Below, in pieces: positions 17,818 to 26,612 of a stretch of DNA of 64,000 bases (position 1 is the stretch's first letter; each line of letters starts with the position of its first letter). Position numbers and translations under genes: made by a program. Source of the stretch: Steroidobacteraceae bacterium (GTDB lineage Bacteria; Pseudomonadota; Gammaproteobacteria; Steroidobacterales; Steroidobacteraceae); contig JANWJS010000035.1 of NCBI GenBank assembly GCA_025451845.1, positions 1-64,000 on the forward strand, given 5' to 3'. A model generated the notes under the pieces. That model was not told where the DNA came from. It ran no database searches and worked only from the letters and a program-made list of their open reading frames with translations.

Positions 17818-18498
17818 ATGTCGTCCTTCCGAGCCAACGCGATTCCGTGGTGTGCCGCCGCTCTCATCGCCGCCACGACTCTGATCGGCTGCGCGTCGAG
17901 CCGGTTGTCCGCCGCGGCACCCCCGGGCGTGCGCCTCGCCGGGGCTTGGAAACTCGACACCGCCCTCAGCGACGATCTGGGCAAGGCCGTCGACACGCTG
18001 CGGGCGCAAGCCGCAAAGGCGCGACGCCACGAGGACGGCGGCCAATCAGGCGGTCAGCAGGGTACCGACAGCGGCGAAGACGTGACGGCGTCGGAGAGCG
18101 GCGGAGCGGGGGGCGCCGGACCGATGCCCCGCGGCTCACCGGTGGGTGAGCTGATGTCGAGCGTGCCGCGGGGAGACTATCTCAGGATCACCGTGACCCC
18201 CACCGCATTCACGGTGATGTCAGGCGATTCCTCCAACGAGTACACGCCCGGACTCGAGAGCGACATCTCCGCGGAGCAAGGCGATGCCCAGCAGGTATCC
18301 GGCTGGAAGGACACGGACTACGTGATCGACACCAAGCCACAATGGGGACCGGAGCTCATCCAGAGCTACGGCCTGACGAAGGACGGCAGGCTCTCGCTGA
18401 CGGTGCGGCTCACCGGCAGCGGTACTAACATCACCTTCACTCGAGTCTACGATCGGACGACGAGCGTCACGCCGCTGGCGCCGCCGACGATCAACTGA
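17818..18498 (+). CDS. Hypothetical lipoprotein
   Basis: 226 residues from ATG 17818, chosen because it gives a lipoprotein signal peptide: hydrophobic AALIAATTLIGC with the lipobox L-I-G-C. The mature part has a Gly/Ser/Glu-rich linker (about residues 60-100) and a C-terminal segment that reads like a beta sheet (KDGRLSLTVRL, NITFTRVYD). I do not recognise a named family, but the layout (LAGAWKLD, then a linker, then a beta-rich part) is that of many xanthomonad-type outer-membrane lipoproteins. It precedes a TraB/GumN gene by 16 bp, so both are probably co-transcribed. Confidence 0.75.
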   Translation: MSSFRANAIPWCAAALIAATTLIGCASSRLSAAAPPGVRLAGAWKLDTALSDDLGKAVDTLRAQAAKARRHEDGGQSGGQQGTDSGEDVTASESGGAGGAGPMPRGSPVGELMSSVPRGDYLRITVTPTAFTVMSGDSSNEYTPGLESDISAEQGDAQQVSGWKDTDYVIDTKPQWGPELIQSYGLTKDGRLSLTVRLTGSGTNITFTRVYDRTTSVTPLAPPTIN

Positions 18499-18514
18499 TG
18501 CGGCGGCCACTCGG

Positions 18515-19519
18515 GTGACCTCAATCGGCGCATCACGCTCCGGCAGCCTCGCCGCCCTGCTCGCGGCTGTCGCGCTCCTCTGGCCGGCAATGCCGCGAGC
18601 CGCCGCCTTGCAGACGCTGACGCCGGCTCAGGCCGTCCCCATGCAGGTGGTGATCTCGGGGCGATATCGCGGCCCGAAGCTCTGGCGCGTCAGCAAGAAC
18701 GGGCATGAGCTCTGGGTGCTCGGCACCGTGGCGCCACTGCCCAAGCGCATGGTCTGGCAGACCGAGGACATTCAGAGACTCCTGCGCCAGACCCAGGAAG
18801 TCATTCCCGCATGGCCATCGCTGAGCATCGGATTCCATCCTTTCACCGCGCTACATGTTTACGCCCTATGGCGCAAGGCGCAGACCAATCCGGACAACCT
18901 GCCGCTGCAAGCCGTGCTGCCGACGGCCCTTTACGCGCGCTTCGGCGCGCTCAAGCTCCGCTATGCCCCGCACGACCGCCGTATCGGACAGCTGCGCCCG
19001 ATCCTCGCGGCACGGCGCCTGTACGACGATACGCTGATCGCCTCCGACCTGACTCCTCACAATGACATCCAACGGACGGTGCTCGAGCTGGCGAGGCAAG
19101 AGCGCGTGCCCATCCACAAGGACAAGCTCCTGGTGAAGGATCCCGTGGATGTCATGCGGGACCTCACCGCGATTCCTCGCTCGGCGGAGATCACATGTCT
19201 GCAGTCGGTGGTGACGCGGCTCGAGACCGACGTCGGCCCGATGCAGGCGCGGGCCCGCGCCTGGGCGCTCGGCGACGTAGCACTGCTACGCCGTCTGCCC
19301 CATACCGACAATCGCGATACCTGCCTCGAGGCGGTATCCGGGTCTGCGCGAGTACGCTCGCTGCTGGCGCAGGCACAGCAGGACTGGATGAACGCCGCGG
19401 TGCAGGCGATCGACCGGAACCGCACGACGCTGGCGCTGCAATCGATGGATCTGCTCCTGGGCCCTGCCGGAACGCTCGCGACTTTCCAGCGGATGGGATA
19501 CAGGGTCGAGGGGCCCTGA
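18515..19519 (+). CDS. TraB/GumN family protein
   Basis: 334 residues from GTG 18515. A signal peptide is visible (SLAALLAAVALLWPAMPRAAA). The TraB/GumN core starts at about residue 60 with KLWRVSKNGHELWVLGTV, the family's first motif. Members are predicted secreted or periplasmic proteins, perhaps metalloprotease-like; most are uncharacterised. The usual GxxH-type motif reads LGTVAPLP here, so the His of the proposed active site is absent and catalytic activity is doubtful. Follows the lipoprotein gene closely and converges on the rhomboid gene with a 4-bp gap. Confidence 0.85.
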   Translation: MTSIGASRSGSLAALLAAVALLWPAMPRAAALQTLTPAQAVPMQVVISGRYRGPKLWRVSKNGHELWVLGTVAPLPKRMVWQTEDIQRLLRQTQEVIPAWPSLSIGFHPFTALHVYALWRKAQTNPDNLPLQAVLPTALYARFGALKLRYAPHDRRIGQLRPILAARRLYDDTLIASDLTPHNDIQRTVLELARQERVPIHKDKLLVKDPVDVMRDLTAIPRSAEITCLQSVVTRLETDVGPMQARARAWALGDVALLRRLPHTDNRDTCLEAVSGSARVRSLLAQAQQDWMNAAVQAIDRNRTTLALQSMDLLLGPAGTLATFQRMGYRVEGP

Positions 19520-19523
19520 CAGC

Positions 19524-20405
19524 TCAACTGGCGAGCGCGAAGCCCCAGGCGGCGGCCATGATGGCGAGAGCGGCGAGCCCGGCCGGCCACTGGCGAACGT
19601 CATGCAGGCGGCGGCTGACAACGGGAAGCGCGGCGGTCGCGCCGAGTAATACGCCGATCCCGAAGCCGAGGAGGTGGGCCATGATGTCGGTTTCCTTGCC
19701 GGCGGTGCCCAGCCAGCCGAGGAGGCTGATCCCGGCCACCAGCGGACCCCAGCGCTGGACCCCACTCTGCGGCAGCCGCAGGCGCTCTCGCCACGTATAG
19801 GCCGACATCAATCCCAACGCAGTGAAGACAGCGGTCGAGGCACCGGCCGACTGATGCCACGGCGGCGCGAAAAGCCCTTCCAGCAGATTGGCGATCCCGC
19901 CGCCCGCCACGATGAGCAGCCAGGCGACGCCGGCGCCGAGCTGCCGTCCCGCGAGGTATCCAAACCAGATGCCGGCGCCCAGATTGGCGACGATATGCGG
20001 ACCGCTCAAGTGCAGGGTGAGAGCGGTCCAGGCGCGCCACCATTGACCGCTCTGTACGCGCGCGGCATCGAGCTCGCCCGTGTGGAAGGCATCCAGGCGA
20101 ACGAGCCCGTTGGAGATGACATAGGCGACTCCCAGCAGCCACGCCGCATACCCTACACAACCTACCCAAGCGTTGCGATGGAGCGGCGATAGGGGTGGCG
20201 CCGGCTGGGGCGTGCGGTTCTCGGTGTCGTACTGAGTCAGCTGACTCACCGCCCGGTGAGCATCCGTCGGCACGACTTCCAGGGCGAACTGATCGCCGCG
20301 CAGCACGATCGCGCTCGCGATGCCCACGGCCCCCAACATGAAGGCTCGGTCCTCGCAGTCGCGGCGCCAGAAGGAGCGGTAGATCTCGACGCCGGCGTCA
20401 ATCAA
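19524..20405 (-). CDS. Rhomboid family intramembrane serine protease
   Basis: 293 residues. The C-terminal 200 residues form a rhomboid core. HLSGPHIVANLGAGIWFG matches the HxxxN segment, the catalytic Ser is in QSAGASTAVF (GxS), and the catalytic His in MAHLLGFGIG. About six to seven membrane helices. The N-terminal 90 residues are soluble and cytoplasmic, unlike GlpG's fold by eye. Rhomboids cleave membrane helices. The start overlaps the end of the ydcF-like gene (4 bp, ATGA type), so the two are translationally coupled. Confidence 0.9.
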   Translation of the reverse strand: MIDAGVEIYRSFWRRDCEDRAFMLGAVGIASAIVLRGDQFALEVVPTDAHRAVSQLTQYDTENRTPQPAPPLSPLHRNAWVGCVGYAAWLLGVAYVISNGLVRLDAFHTGELDAARVQSGQWWRAWTALTLHLSGPHIVANLGAGIWFGYLAGRQLGAGVAWLLIVAGGGIANLLEGLFAPPWHQSAGASTAVFTALGLMSAYTWRERLRLPQSGVQRWGPLVAGISLLGWLGTAGKETDIMAHLLGFGIGVLLGATAALPVVSRRLHDVRQWPAGLAALAIMAAAWGFALAS

Positions 20406-21163
20406 CGGATAGCGCGTCTCAGGTGAGTGGCCACGAGCAGGTCCCTGACCCCCTCACCCACGAGCTGGTAGACCGCATTGGTGGAGCGCTCCAGACCCGT
20501 CGCCGTTGGAACGAATCTCATGGCGCCGACTTCCTGCGGCGCCCAGACATCCGCAGGCGCGGGAACGATGCTCATGCCTGCCATCTGGAATTCGTGAGCT
20601 GCCCGCCACAGATGAGTATCGCTCGTGACCAGCACGACGTGCGTGATACCGGCAGCGCCGAGGATGCGCGCGGAATCATGCGCGTTGTCGTATGTATCCT
20701 TGGCGGCTTCGTCCGTCCACTGGGTCTGCACCCCGAAATCGCGGGAGAGCGAGACTCGCATGGTCACCGCCTCCGCGCCGTCGCCGGTCACCAGCACGGG
20801 CAAACCGGTATGGCGGGCGACATACGCTCCATAAGCGAGCCGGTCGTAAAGCTCGAATTCCGGCGCGGGGCCGCCATATTCCGGCGCATTGCGCCGATAA
20901 CCGCCGCCGCCGAGGATCACGATCGCCTGCGCCGCGATAGGGCGCGAGAGGTCGAGAGCGCGGTAGTGGTCGGCCATCCGTTCCAGGGCGTCGGCGATCA
21001 CCGGCGTCGCGAGGAGCCACAGTCCGGCGAGAGCTAGCGCTGCGAGCGTGATGCCGAGCCTGCGGTAACGGCGCGCGAGCACGAGCCCGATGAAGCCGAG
21101 GATGAGCAGACACGCGGGCGGCAGGATGAGGGTGCGAAAGAGGATCCGCAGTTCGAAAATCAT
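20402..21163 (-). CDS. YdcF/ElyC family protein (DUF218)
   Basis: 253 residues. Two N-terminal membrane helices (about 10-30 and 37-55) are followed by a DUF218 domain: AIVILGGGGYRRNAPEYGG, GLPVLVTGDGAEAV, EAAKDTYDNAHDSARIL, VVLVTSDTHLWRA. ElyC and SanA relatives act in envelope polysaccharide biogenesis or barrier function. The membrane anchor puts the domain in the periplasm. Coupled by overlapping stop/start to the rhomboid gene downstream. Confidence 0.9.
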   Translation of the reverse strand: MIFELRILFRTLILPPACLLILGFIGLVLARRYRRLGITLAALALAGLWLLATPVIADALERMADHYRALDLSRPIAAQAIVILGGGGYRRNAPEYGGPAPEFELYDRLAYGAYVARHTGLPVLVTGDGAEAVTMRVSLSRDFGVQTQWTDEAAKDTYDNAHDSARILGAAGITHVVLVTSDTHLWRAAHEFQMAGMSIVPAPADVWAPQEVGAMRFVPTATGLERSTNAVYQLVGEGVRDLLVATHLRRAIR

Positions 21164-21303
21164 GCAAGGCGACCGGGCTGGTGCTGATGCCGGGCCGCGA
21201 CCCTTCCGCCGCGGCCCTGAACGTGGCCTCGATCATAACATGTGCAAGCCGCTCCTCACGCCGCGCCGTCGCCGCAGCGGGTCCCAGCGGCCACGCGGGC
21301 AAC

Positions 21304-21903
21304 TCAATGCGGTCGCGAAGATGCTCCCGGTGATGTTTGCGCGCCCGCGGTCCTGCGCGCCTGATGTCCACCGGCGAACTCCTCGATCATCTTCCGGTTG
21401 AACGCCGGTATGTCAGCGGGCTTGCGGCTGGAGACCAGTCCGTGATCGACGCAGACCTCCTGGTCGACCCACCGGGCGCCGGCATTGACGAGGTCCGTCT
21501 TGAGCGAGGGCCAGGAAGTCAGCGTGCGGCCACGCACGACGCCGGCATCGATCAGGGTCCAGGGGCCGTGGCAGATCGCGGCGACGGGTTTACCGGTCTC
21601 GAAGAACGCGCGCACGAACTGCACGGCCTGCGGCATGGTGCGCAGCTGGTCGGGATTGGCCACGCCGCCCGGCAGCAGCAGCGCGTCGTAGTCGGCGGCG
21701 TCGGCCTGCTCCAGCGGCACGTCCACCGTGATGCGCTCACCCTTGTCGAAGTGCTTCCATCCCTGGACTTCGCCCTTGGCGGGCGAGACCACCCGGGTCT
21801 CGGCGCCCGCATCCTGCAGCGCCTTGCGCGGCTCGGTGAGCTCGGCCTGCTCGAAGCCTTCAGCCGCCAGGATGGCCACTTTCATACCGCTCAGCGTTGC
21901 CAT
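21304..21903 (-). CDS. DJ-1/PfpI family protein (type 1 glutamine amidotransferase-like)
   Basis: 199 residues from ATG 21903, chosen because GGAGG lies 8 bases upstream; a longer frame from 21933 has no such site. The nucleophile Cys is in PVAAICHGPWTL, and the conserved Glu in ILAAEGFEQAEL. PfpI-like proteins include stress-induced glyoxalases/deglycases and proteases; the exact activity cannot be read. Single gene, followed by ydcF on the same strand after 140 bp. Confidence 0.92.
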   Translation of the reverse strand: MATLSGMKVAILAAEGFEQAELTEPRKALQDAGAETRVVSPAKGEVQGWKHFDKGERITVDVPLEQADAADYDALLLPGGVANPDQLRTMPQAVQFVRAFFETGKPVAAICHGPWTLIDAGVVRGRTLTSWPSLKTDLVNAGARWVDQEVCVDHGLVSSRKPADIPAFNRKMIEEFAGGHQARRTAGAQTSPGASSRPH

Positions 21904-21976
21904 ATCCGTGTCCTCCACTCGTCTCGTGCCCAAAAAGATCAGCCCGCAGAGGGCCAGCAGGCCGCGTGCCGGCCCC

Positions 21977-22063
21977 GCCGGTGCCTTTCAGCGAGGACAC
22001 TTGACGTGTCCTCGCCCCGGCGAGCGCCCGCGCACGGATGCGCGCGCCAGGGGTCTGCCGCCA
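21977..22063 (+). repeat. 87-bp dispersed repeat, copy 1
   Basis: About 85% identical by eye to 56302-56389 over its length. It holds a perfect 10-bp hairpin GCGAGGACAC (21991-22000) / GTGTCCTCGC (22006-22015) with loop TTGAC, and a second CGCGCA / TGCGCG (22029-22034, 22039-22044) with loop CGGA. The second hairpin is preserved in both copies. It lies just beyond the 3' end of the DapA-like gene, between that gene and the DJ-1 gene. Confidence 0.75.
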
Positions 22064-22070
22064 TGGACGG

Positions 22071-22101
22071 CCAGTGGCCGAAGCCCCCGGGGGGCTACTG
22101 G
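22071..22101 (-). terminator. Hairpin overlapping the stop of the DapA-like gene
   Basis: AGCCCCC (22082-22088) pairs with GGGGGCT (22090-22096), flanked by outer arms CCAGT (22071-22075) and ACTGG (22097-22101). The stop codon TAG is inside the stem. There is no U-tract, so intrinsic termination is uncertain; it may protect the 3' end instead. Confidence 0.4.
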
Positions 22102-23018
22102 CTGACTTGCTTGCGTGTGGCGGCGGCCCGCTCGACCAGACGAGTCACTTCCTCCCGCCGCGCTCCGGTGAGCGGCAGGCGCGGTGGCCGCACCCTTTCG
22201 CTGCCTCGTCCCATGATCTGCTCGGCCAGCTTGATCGACTGTACGAGATCATGACCGGCATCGAGGTGCAGCAGCGGCATGAACCAGCGGTAGATGTTGC
22301 GAGCGCGGGGCAGATCGCCGGCGCGCAGCGCCTCGTAGAGCGCCAGGGACTCCCGCGGAAAGGCGTTGGTGAGACCGGAAATCCAGCCGCGCGCACCGAG
22401 TGAGATGCCTTCGAACACGAGGTCATCGAGCCCGGCAAACAACGCGAAACGATCCCCGCAGGCGTTGACCACGTCGGTGAAGCGCCGCGGATCAGGCGAA
22501 GACTCCTTCACCGCGACGATGTTGGGGATATCGGCCAGCCGGCCGAGCGAGTCGACATCGATGCTGACGCGGTAAGCCGGCGGATTGTTGTACAACATGA
22601 TCGGCAGCCGTGTGGCCTGTGCCACGGAGCGGAAGTGGAACTCCAGCTCGCGGGGGGTCGGCACGTAGACCATGGCCGGCAGAAGCATGAGACCGGTCGC
22701 GCCGAGGGTCTGCGCGTCGCGGGCGAACGCCACCGCCGCTGCCGTCGTGAGCTCAGACACACCCGCGACGATCGGCACCCGGCCGCGTGCCGCCTCGACG
22801 GCGGTGCGCAGCACGGAGCGCTTTTCCTCCGCGGTGAGCGAGTTGTTCTCCCCGACAGTGCCCAACGCGACGAGGCCGTGTACGCCCTCCTCGATGAGCG
22901 CGGACTGGACCGCCCGGGTCGCTGCGAAGTCGACCCCGAGGTCGGCGTCGAACTGGGTGGTCACCGCCGGAAGCACACCTGACCAGGAGCAGGTTGGCGC
23001 GGGCTGCAGAGATGGCAT
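22095..23018 (-). CDS. DapA family aldolase (dihydrodipicolinate synthase-like)
   Basis: 307 residues from ATG 23018; upstream in-frame codons give no family match. TIM-barrel class I aldolase with GTVGENNSLT (phosphate/pyruvate loop), the Tyr in MLYNNPPAYR and the Schiff-base Lys in IVAVKESS. The overall sequence is of the general DHDPS/NAL superfamily and could equally be a keto-sugar-acid or other pyruvate aldolase. It is not next to lysine genes, so calling it dapA would be unsafe. Its mRNA would end in a hairpin over the stop codon. Confidence 0.85.
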   Translation of the reverse strand: MPSLQPAPTCSWSGVLPAVTTQFDADLGVDFAATRAVQSALIEEGVHGLVALGTVGENNSLTAEEKRSVLRTAVEAARGRVPIVAGVSELTTAAAVAFARDAQTLGATGLMLLPAMVYVPTPRELEFHFRSVAQATRLPIMLYNNPPAYRVSIDVDSLGRLADIPNIVAVKESSPDPRRFTDVVNACGDRFALFAGLDDLVFEGISLGARGWISGLTNAFPRESLALYEALRAGDLPRARNIYRWFMPLLHLDAGHDLVQSIKLAEQIMGRGSERVRPPRLPLTGARREEVTRLVERAAATRKQVSQ

Positions 23019-23123
23019 GGGAGGCCTTCCAATGAACTTGCGGCGAAACGCCAATGGTATACGGTGTAGCATCGGCCGTGAACGGCTCGGACATGCGAGA
23101 ATGGGCTCGACAGAGCTCGAGTG

Positions 23124-23447
23124 ATGACGCGCACTGCGCGCCGCGAGGAGGCGATTAAGGTGGCGGCTCACAAGGAGAATCCTCCGGGTGTTGACGAGCT
23201 TTACGGCCTCGAGCCGGTCATCGAGCCGGTGGACGGCGAAGCCGCTCGCGAGGGCGCGGGTGGCGTACAGCTCCAGGCCGTGCAATGCCCCTACTGCGCA
23301 GAGGTCTTCGACACCACGGTCGACCTCAGTGCCGGCTCCACGAGTTACATCGAGGACTGCCACGTCTGCTGCCAACCGATCGAATTCAGGCTCGAGATCG
23401 CGGCAGACGGGACACTCGCCGGGCTGCAGCTCGGCCGCGGCGACTGA
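23124..23447 (+). CDS. CPXCG motif cysteine-rich protein
   Basis: 107 residues from ATG 23124 (GTG at 23121 is also possible). The C-terminal 60 residues match the CPXCG family: CPYCAE, then DCHVCCQPIEF, two Cys pairs that probably bind zinc. The N-terminal 45 residues are polar and Glu-rich. The family is small, widespread in gammaproteobacteria and of unknown function. It diverges from the DapA-like gene. Confidence 0.85.
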   Translation: MTRTARREEAIKVAAHKENPPGVDELYGLEPVIEPVDGEAAREGAGGVQLQAVQCPYCAEVFDTTVDLSAGSTSYIEDCHVCCQPIEFRLEIAADGTLAGLQLGRGD

Positions 23448-23603
23448 GCTTATTTGCCTCGCCCCGCCGCACGACACTCACGGTCGGATCGCGGGTCATA
23501 ATGGTCCGCCGCCACCATAATGGCCCTGTCGCGCGGGGCCCCGGGACGGCAGAATGGTAGCGCTAGCCGCATGAGATCGTTCCCATTGCCCGAGGAGCTC
23601 GCG

Positions 23604-24245
23604 ATGCATCGCTCACTGACCATTGCCATTCTGCTGATTGGGACTTGCGCCGCCTGGGGACAGGAGCGCCCGACGCCGATCCCGCCACCCGCGGTGGACG
23701 GCTCTCATGTGTCAGGCTCTTCCGAGAAGGCAGTCCTGGCGGGCGGCTGTTACTGGGGCACCCAGGGAATCTTCGAGCACGTGAAGGGGATTACGCGCGT
23801 GGTCGCCGGCTTTGCGGGGGGCCAGAATGACGACGATGGCGGGGCGGAGTCGGTGATGATCACTTTCGATCCCAAGACAATCAGCTACGGCCAGCTGCTG
23901 CAGATCTTCTTCTCGGTGGTACACGACCCGACGCAGCTCGACCGTCAGGGTCCGGATGTGGGTCACGGATATCGTTCCGACATCTTCTACATGAGCGACG
24001 CGCAGCGCCGCGTTGCACAGGCCTACATCGCGCAGCTCGATCGGGCCAAGGTGTTTCCCAAGCCGATCGCGACCCGGGTCGATGCGTTGCCGGCCTTCAA
24101 CCCCGTCGATCTCAGTCAGCAGGACTTCATGTTGAAGAACCCGCACCTCGATTACATCAAGGTCAACGACGTCCCGAAGCTTGCGAGCTTGAAGCAGCTG
24201 TTTCCGGCGTCCTACCGATCGCTAGCGCTGCAATATCGGTACTGA
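23604..24245 (+). CDS. MsrA-type peptide methionine sulfoxide reductase, exported
   Basis: 213 residues from ATG 23604, chosen for GAGGAG just upstream and for the signal peptide it creates (LTIAILLIGTCAAWGQ). The MsrA nucleophile Cys is in LAGGCYWGTQGIFEHVKG. FFSVVHDPTQLDRQGPDVGHGYRS is the family's substrate-binding stretch. The region that usually reads EDYHQxY is NPVDLSQQDF here, so it departs from the common C-terminal motif. It probably repairs Met-S-sulfoxide in periplasmic proteins. Confidence 0.88.
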   Translation: MHRSLTIAILLIGTCAAWGQERPTPIPPPAVDGSHVSGSSEKAVLAGGCYWGTQGIFEHVKGITRVVAGFAGGQNDDDGGAESVMITFDPKTISYGQLLQIFFSVVHDPTQLDRQGPDVGHGYRSDIFYMSDAQRRVAQAYIAQLDRAKVFPKPIATRVDALPAFNPVDLSQQDFMLKNPHLDYIKVNDVPKLASLKQLFPASYRSLALQYRY

Positions 24246-24256
24246 TTTCACGATTC

Positions 24257-24451
24257 CTACAGTCTGCCGCCGAGCACTCTGGCCGGCAGAAAGAGTAGCG
24301 CGCGCAGCAGTCCGAAGACCCCTTCCATCGCGATCCCGACCAGACGGAACGGCAGCGTCAGGAGCCACACGATGGGCCAGAGGACCAGCGCCAACAGGGC
24401 CAGAGGCCAGCACAGGACGAGCAGGATGAGCCAAAGGAGCACCGTCAGCAT
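24257..24451 (-). CDS. Small membrane protein, unknown
   Basis: 64 residues, almost wholly hydrophobic: two membrane helices at about 2-25 and 26-60, rich in Leu, Trp and Pro (LCWPLALLALVLWPIVW). Short proteins of this make-up are common in gammaproteobacteria without a known role. It sits directly before the end of the S9 peptidase gene and is on the same strand, starting 10 bp after that gene's stop, so it is probably the last gene of that transcript. Confidence 0.65.
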   Translation of the reverse strand: MLTVLLWLILLVLCWPLALLALVLWPIVWLLTLPFRLVGIAMEGVFGLLRALLFLPARVLGGRL

Positions 24452-24460
24452 GGAGCTACA

Positions 24461-26491
24461 CTAGCGCGAGCCGAGCTGCGCCGCCACCCAATCGTCGATC
24501 GCACGAAAGTACAGCTCCAGGTGAACCGGATCCTGCGGCATGTGGTGCGCGCCGGGGATGCCGATGAACTTCACCGGGACACCCCGCCTGCTCAACGCGT
24601 GGTACAGCGCGAACGACTCAGTGATCGGCACCGTTGGATCGTCGGTACCGGAAACGATCAGTGTCGGGGTAGTGATGTCGCCCGCGTAAGTCATCGGGGA
24701 GCCGGTGCGATAGAGCTCGGCGCTTTGCTTGTCCCAGGGGCTGCCGCCGAGCGAGTCGCGAGTCCAGGCCAGATTGCCGGCGCCCGAGAGCTCGTACTCT
24801 TGCGTCCAGTCCACCGCGCCGTCGGCCACCACCGCGCAGCGCCAGAAGTGTTGATGCGAGATCAGCCAGGCCGTCATGTAGCCGCCGTAGGAATGGCCGA
24901 CGGCGGCAATGCGCGAGCGGTCCACGATGCCCTTCCTCTCGAGCATCGTGATGCCTGAGATCACATCGCGGTCCGGCCCGGCGCCGGGATCGCGGTAGAT
25001 CGCGTGCTCATGTGCGTTGCCCAGATTGTCGCTGCCGCGGTAGTTGGGCTCGAACACCAGGAATCCGCGGGCCGCGAACAGGTCGCGCAAGGGCCCGATC
25101 TCCAGGATGTCGAAATCCTCGGTCGAGGCAGCCTCCGGGCCACCGTGAGTGTAGACCACCAGTGGATAACGCTTACCAGGTTGGTATTCGTCCGGATAGG
25201 TCAATATGCCGTCGTTCGCTTGCCCGTCCGCCGCGTGCCACTGCACCTCGACGCTCTTGGGGTATGCGTATTCCGCGAACCTGCTGTTGAAGCTCGTCAG
25301 ACGCTCGGGAGCGCCCTGCGGCGTGCGCAACACGTATAGCTCGGGCGCCTGTGTCGCGCTGTCCGCCACGATTGCCAGAGCGCCGTTGGCGGATGAAGTC
25401 ACACCAAGGGGATTGAGCGTGCCCAGATTCAGCGGATGACCCCGGCCGTGCAGAGGCTGGAGGTAGAGCTTGCTCCCGACATGATCGTCGGCCATCACGA
25501 CGACACCGCTGCCGTCCGACAGCCAGGCGAAGCTCGAAGAGAGGTTCCGGTCCAGCCCGGCGCTCACGTCCCGAACGGCGCCGCCGTTGCCCGAGCCGAC
25601 GAACAGATCGACATCACTCAGAGCACCCGGACCGTGCGGATAAAGATAGGCCACCCGGTCGCCCTTCGGCGCGAACCGCGGCACGTCTTCGTAGGAGAGT
25701 TGACTCGTGAGTGGCCGTTCCTCGCCGCTTGGGACACTTACCGCGACAATGGTGGTCCGGTCCGAGTCACTGTCATCGGCGTCCGCTTGCCGGGTGTACA
25801 CGATCCAGTGGCCGTCAGCTGACCACGAGGGCTCGGAGATCCCGCCGCTGATGGGCACCGCCGTCTCGAGCACGCTGGTCGCGCCGCGGGTGAGCTGACG
25901 AGCCTTGCCTGTCTTTGCCGCCAGCAGCCAGATGTGCGATGGGACCGGCGGCTTGCCGACCAGATAGTCGTCATCATGGATCGCGAAGAGATCATGATGG
26001 GTGCGGCGATCCTTGTCGCTGAGCGGCGAGTCATCGGGGGTGACGTAGGCGATGGTGCTACCGTCCGGACTCCATGCGTACTGCTGCACGCCGTTTGGCG
26101 CGTCGCTGAGCTCGGTGGGTGTTCCGCCCACGGCCGGTATCGTATAGATCTGCGATTCCCGCGCCCCCACCTTGCCGATGAACGCGAGGGTTCGGCCATC
26201 GGGCGACCACCGCGGCATGTCGATGTCGGGGATATCCGCGACCACCGTGCGGGGCTGCCCGCCCGCGGCAGCGATTACCCGGAGTGTCCCGTCGTAACGG
26301 TCGTTGACGAAATCGGATCGGAAGGTGAGGAACGCGATTTGCTTGCCGTCGGGCGAGAATTGCGGCAACCCAAAGTGCACGAGCATCCGGAAATCGGTGA
26401 GACCGATTGGCGTGGCGGCCGCCGCGGCGCTGAGAGAAGCCAACGCGAGCAGGGCGGCTGGCAGCAACGCAAGAGCCCAGCGACGCTTCAT
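24461..26491 (-). CDS. S9 family peptidase (acylaminoacyl/prolyl oligopeptidase type), secreted
   Basis: 676 residues from ATG 26491, preceded by GGAGGG; upstream in-frame codons are not part of the protein. Signal peptide at 1-26 (ALALLPAALLALASLSAAAAA). WD40-like beta-propeller repeats follow (FSPDGKQIAFLTF, WSPDGRTLAFIG, WSADGHWIVYTR, FAPKGDRVAYLY). The C-terminal alpha/beta hydrolase has Ser in VGHSYGGYMTAW, Asp in VSGTDDPTVP and His in PGAHHMPQDP. It cleaves short peptides in the periplasm or outside the cell. Divergent from a small conserved gene at 26613. Confidence 0.94.
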   Translation of the reverse strand: MKRRWALALLPAALLALASLSAAAAATPIGLTDFRMLVHFGLPQFSPDGKQIAFLTFRSDFVNDRYDGTLRVIAAAGGQPRTVVADIPDIDMPRWSPDGRTLAFIGKVGARESQIYTIPAVGGTPTELSDAPNGVQQYAWSPDGSTIAYVTPDDSPLSDKDRRTHHDLFAIHDDDYLVGKPPVPSHIWLLAAKTGKARQLTRGATSVLETAVPISGGISEPSWSADGHWIVYTRQADADDSDSDRTTIVAVSVPSGEERPLTSQLSYEDVPRFAPKGDRVAYLYPHGPGALSDVDLFVGSGNGGAVRDVSAGLDRNLSSSFAWLSDGSGVVVMADDHVGSKLYLQPLHGRGHPLNLGTLNPLGVTSSANGALAIVADSATQAPELYVLRTPQGAPERLTSFNSRFAEYAYPKSVEVQWHAADGQANDGILTYPDEYQPGKRYPLVVYTHGGPEAASTEDFDILEIGPLRDLFAARGFLVFEPNYRGSDNLGNAHEHAIYRDPGAGPDRDVISGITMLERKGIVDRSRIAAVGHSYGGYMTAWLISHQHFWRCAVVADGAVDWTQEYELSGAGNLAWTRDSLGGSPWDKQSAELYRTGSPMTYAGDITTPTLIVSGTDDPTVPITESFALYHALSRRGVPVKFIGIPGAHHMPQDPVHLELYFRAIDDWVAAQLGSR

Positions 26492-26612
26492 GCAACCCTC
26501 CAAGAGCTTCGACGGGAGCGGAGTAATTACGGGCAGTATTATGGCTGGTAGTGTGGCTGCGGGAAGTCCGTTATAGTCGAACGGGCGTATATGAGCATCG
26601 GATGAGCGCATT

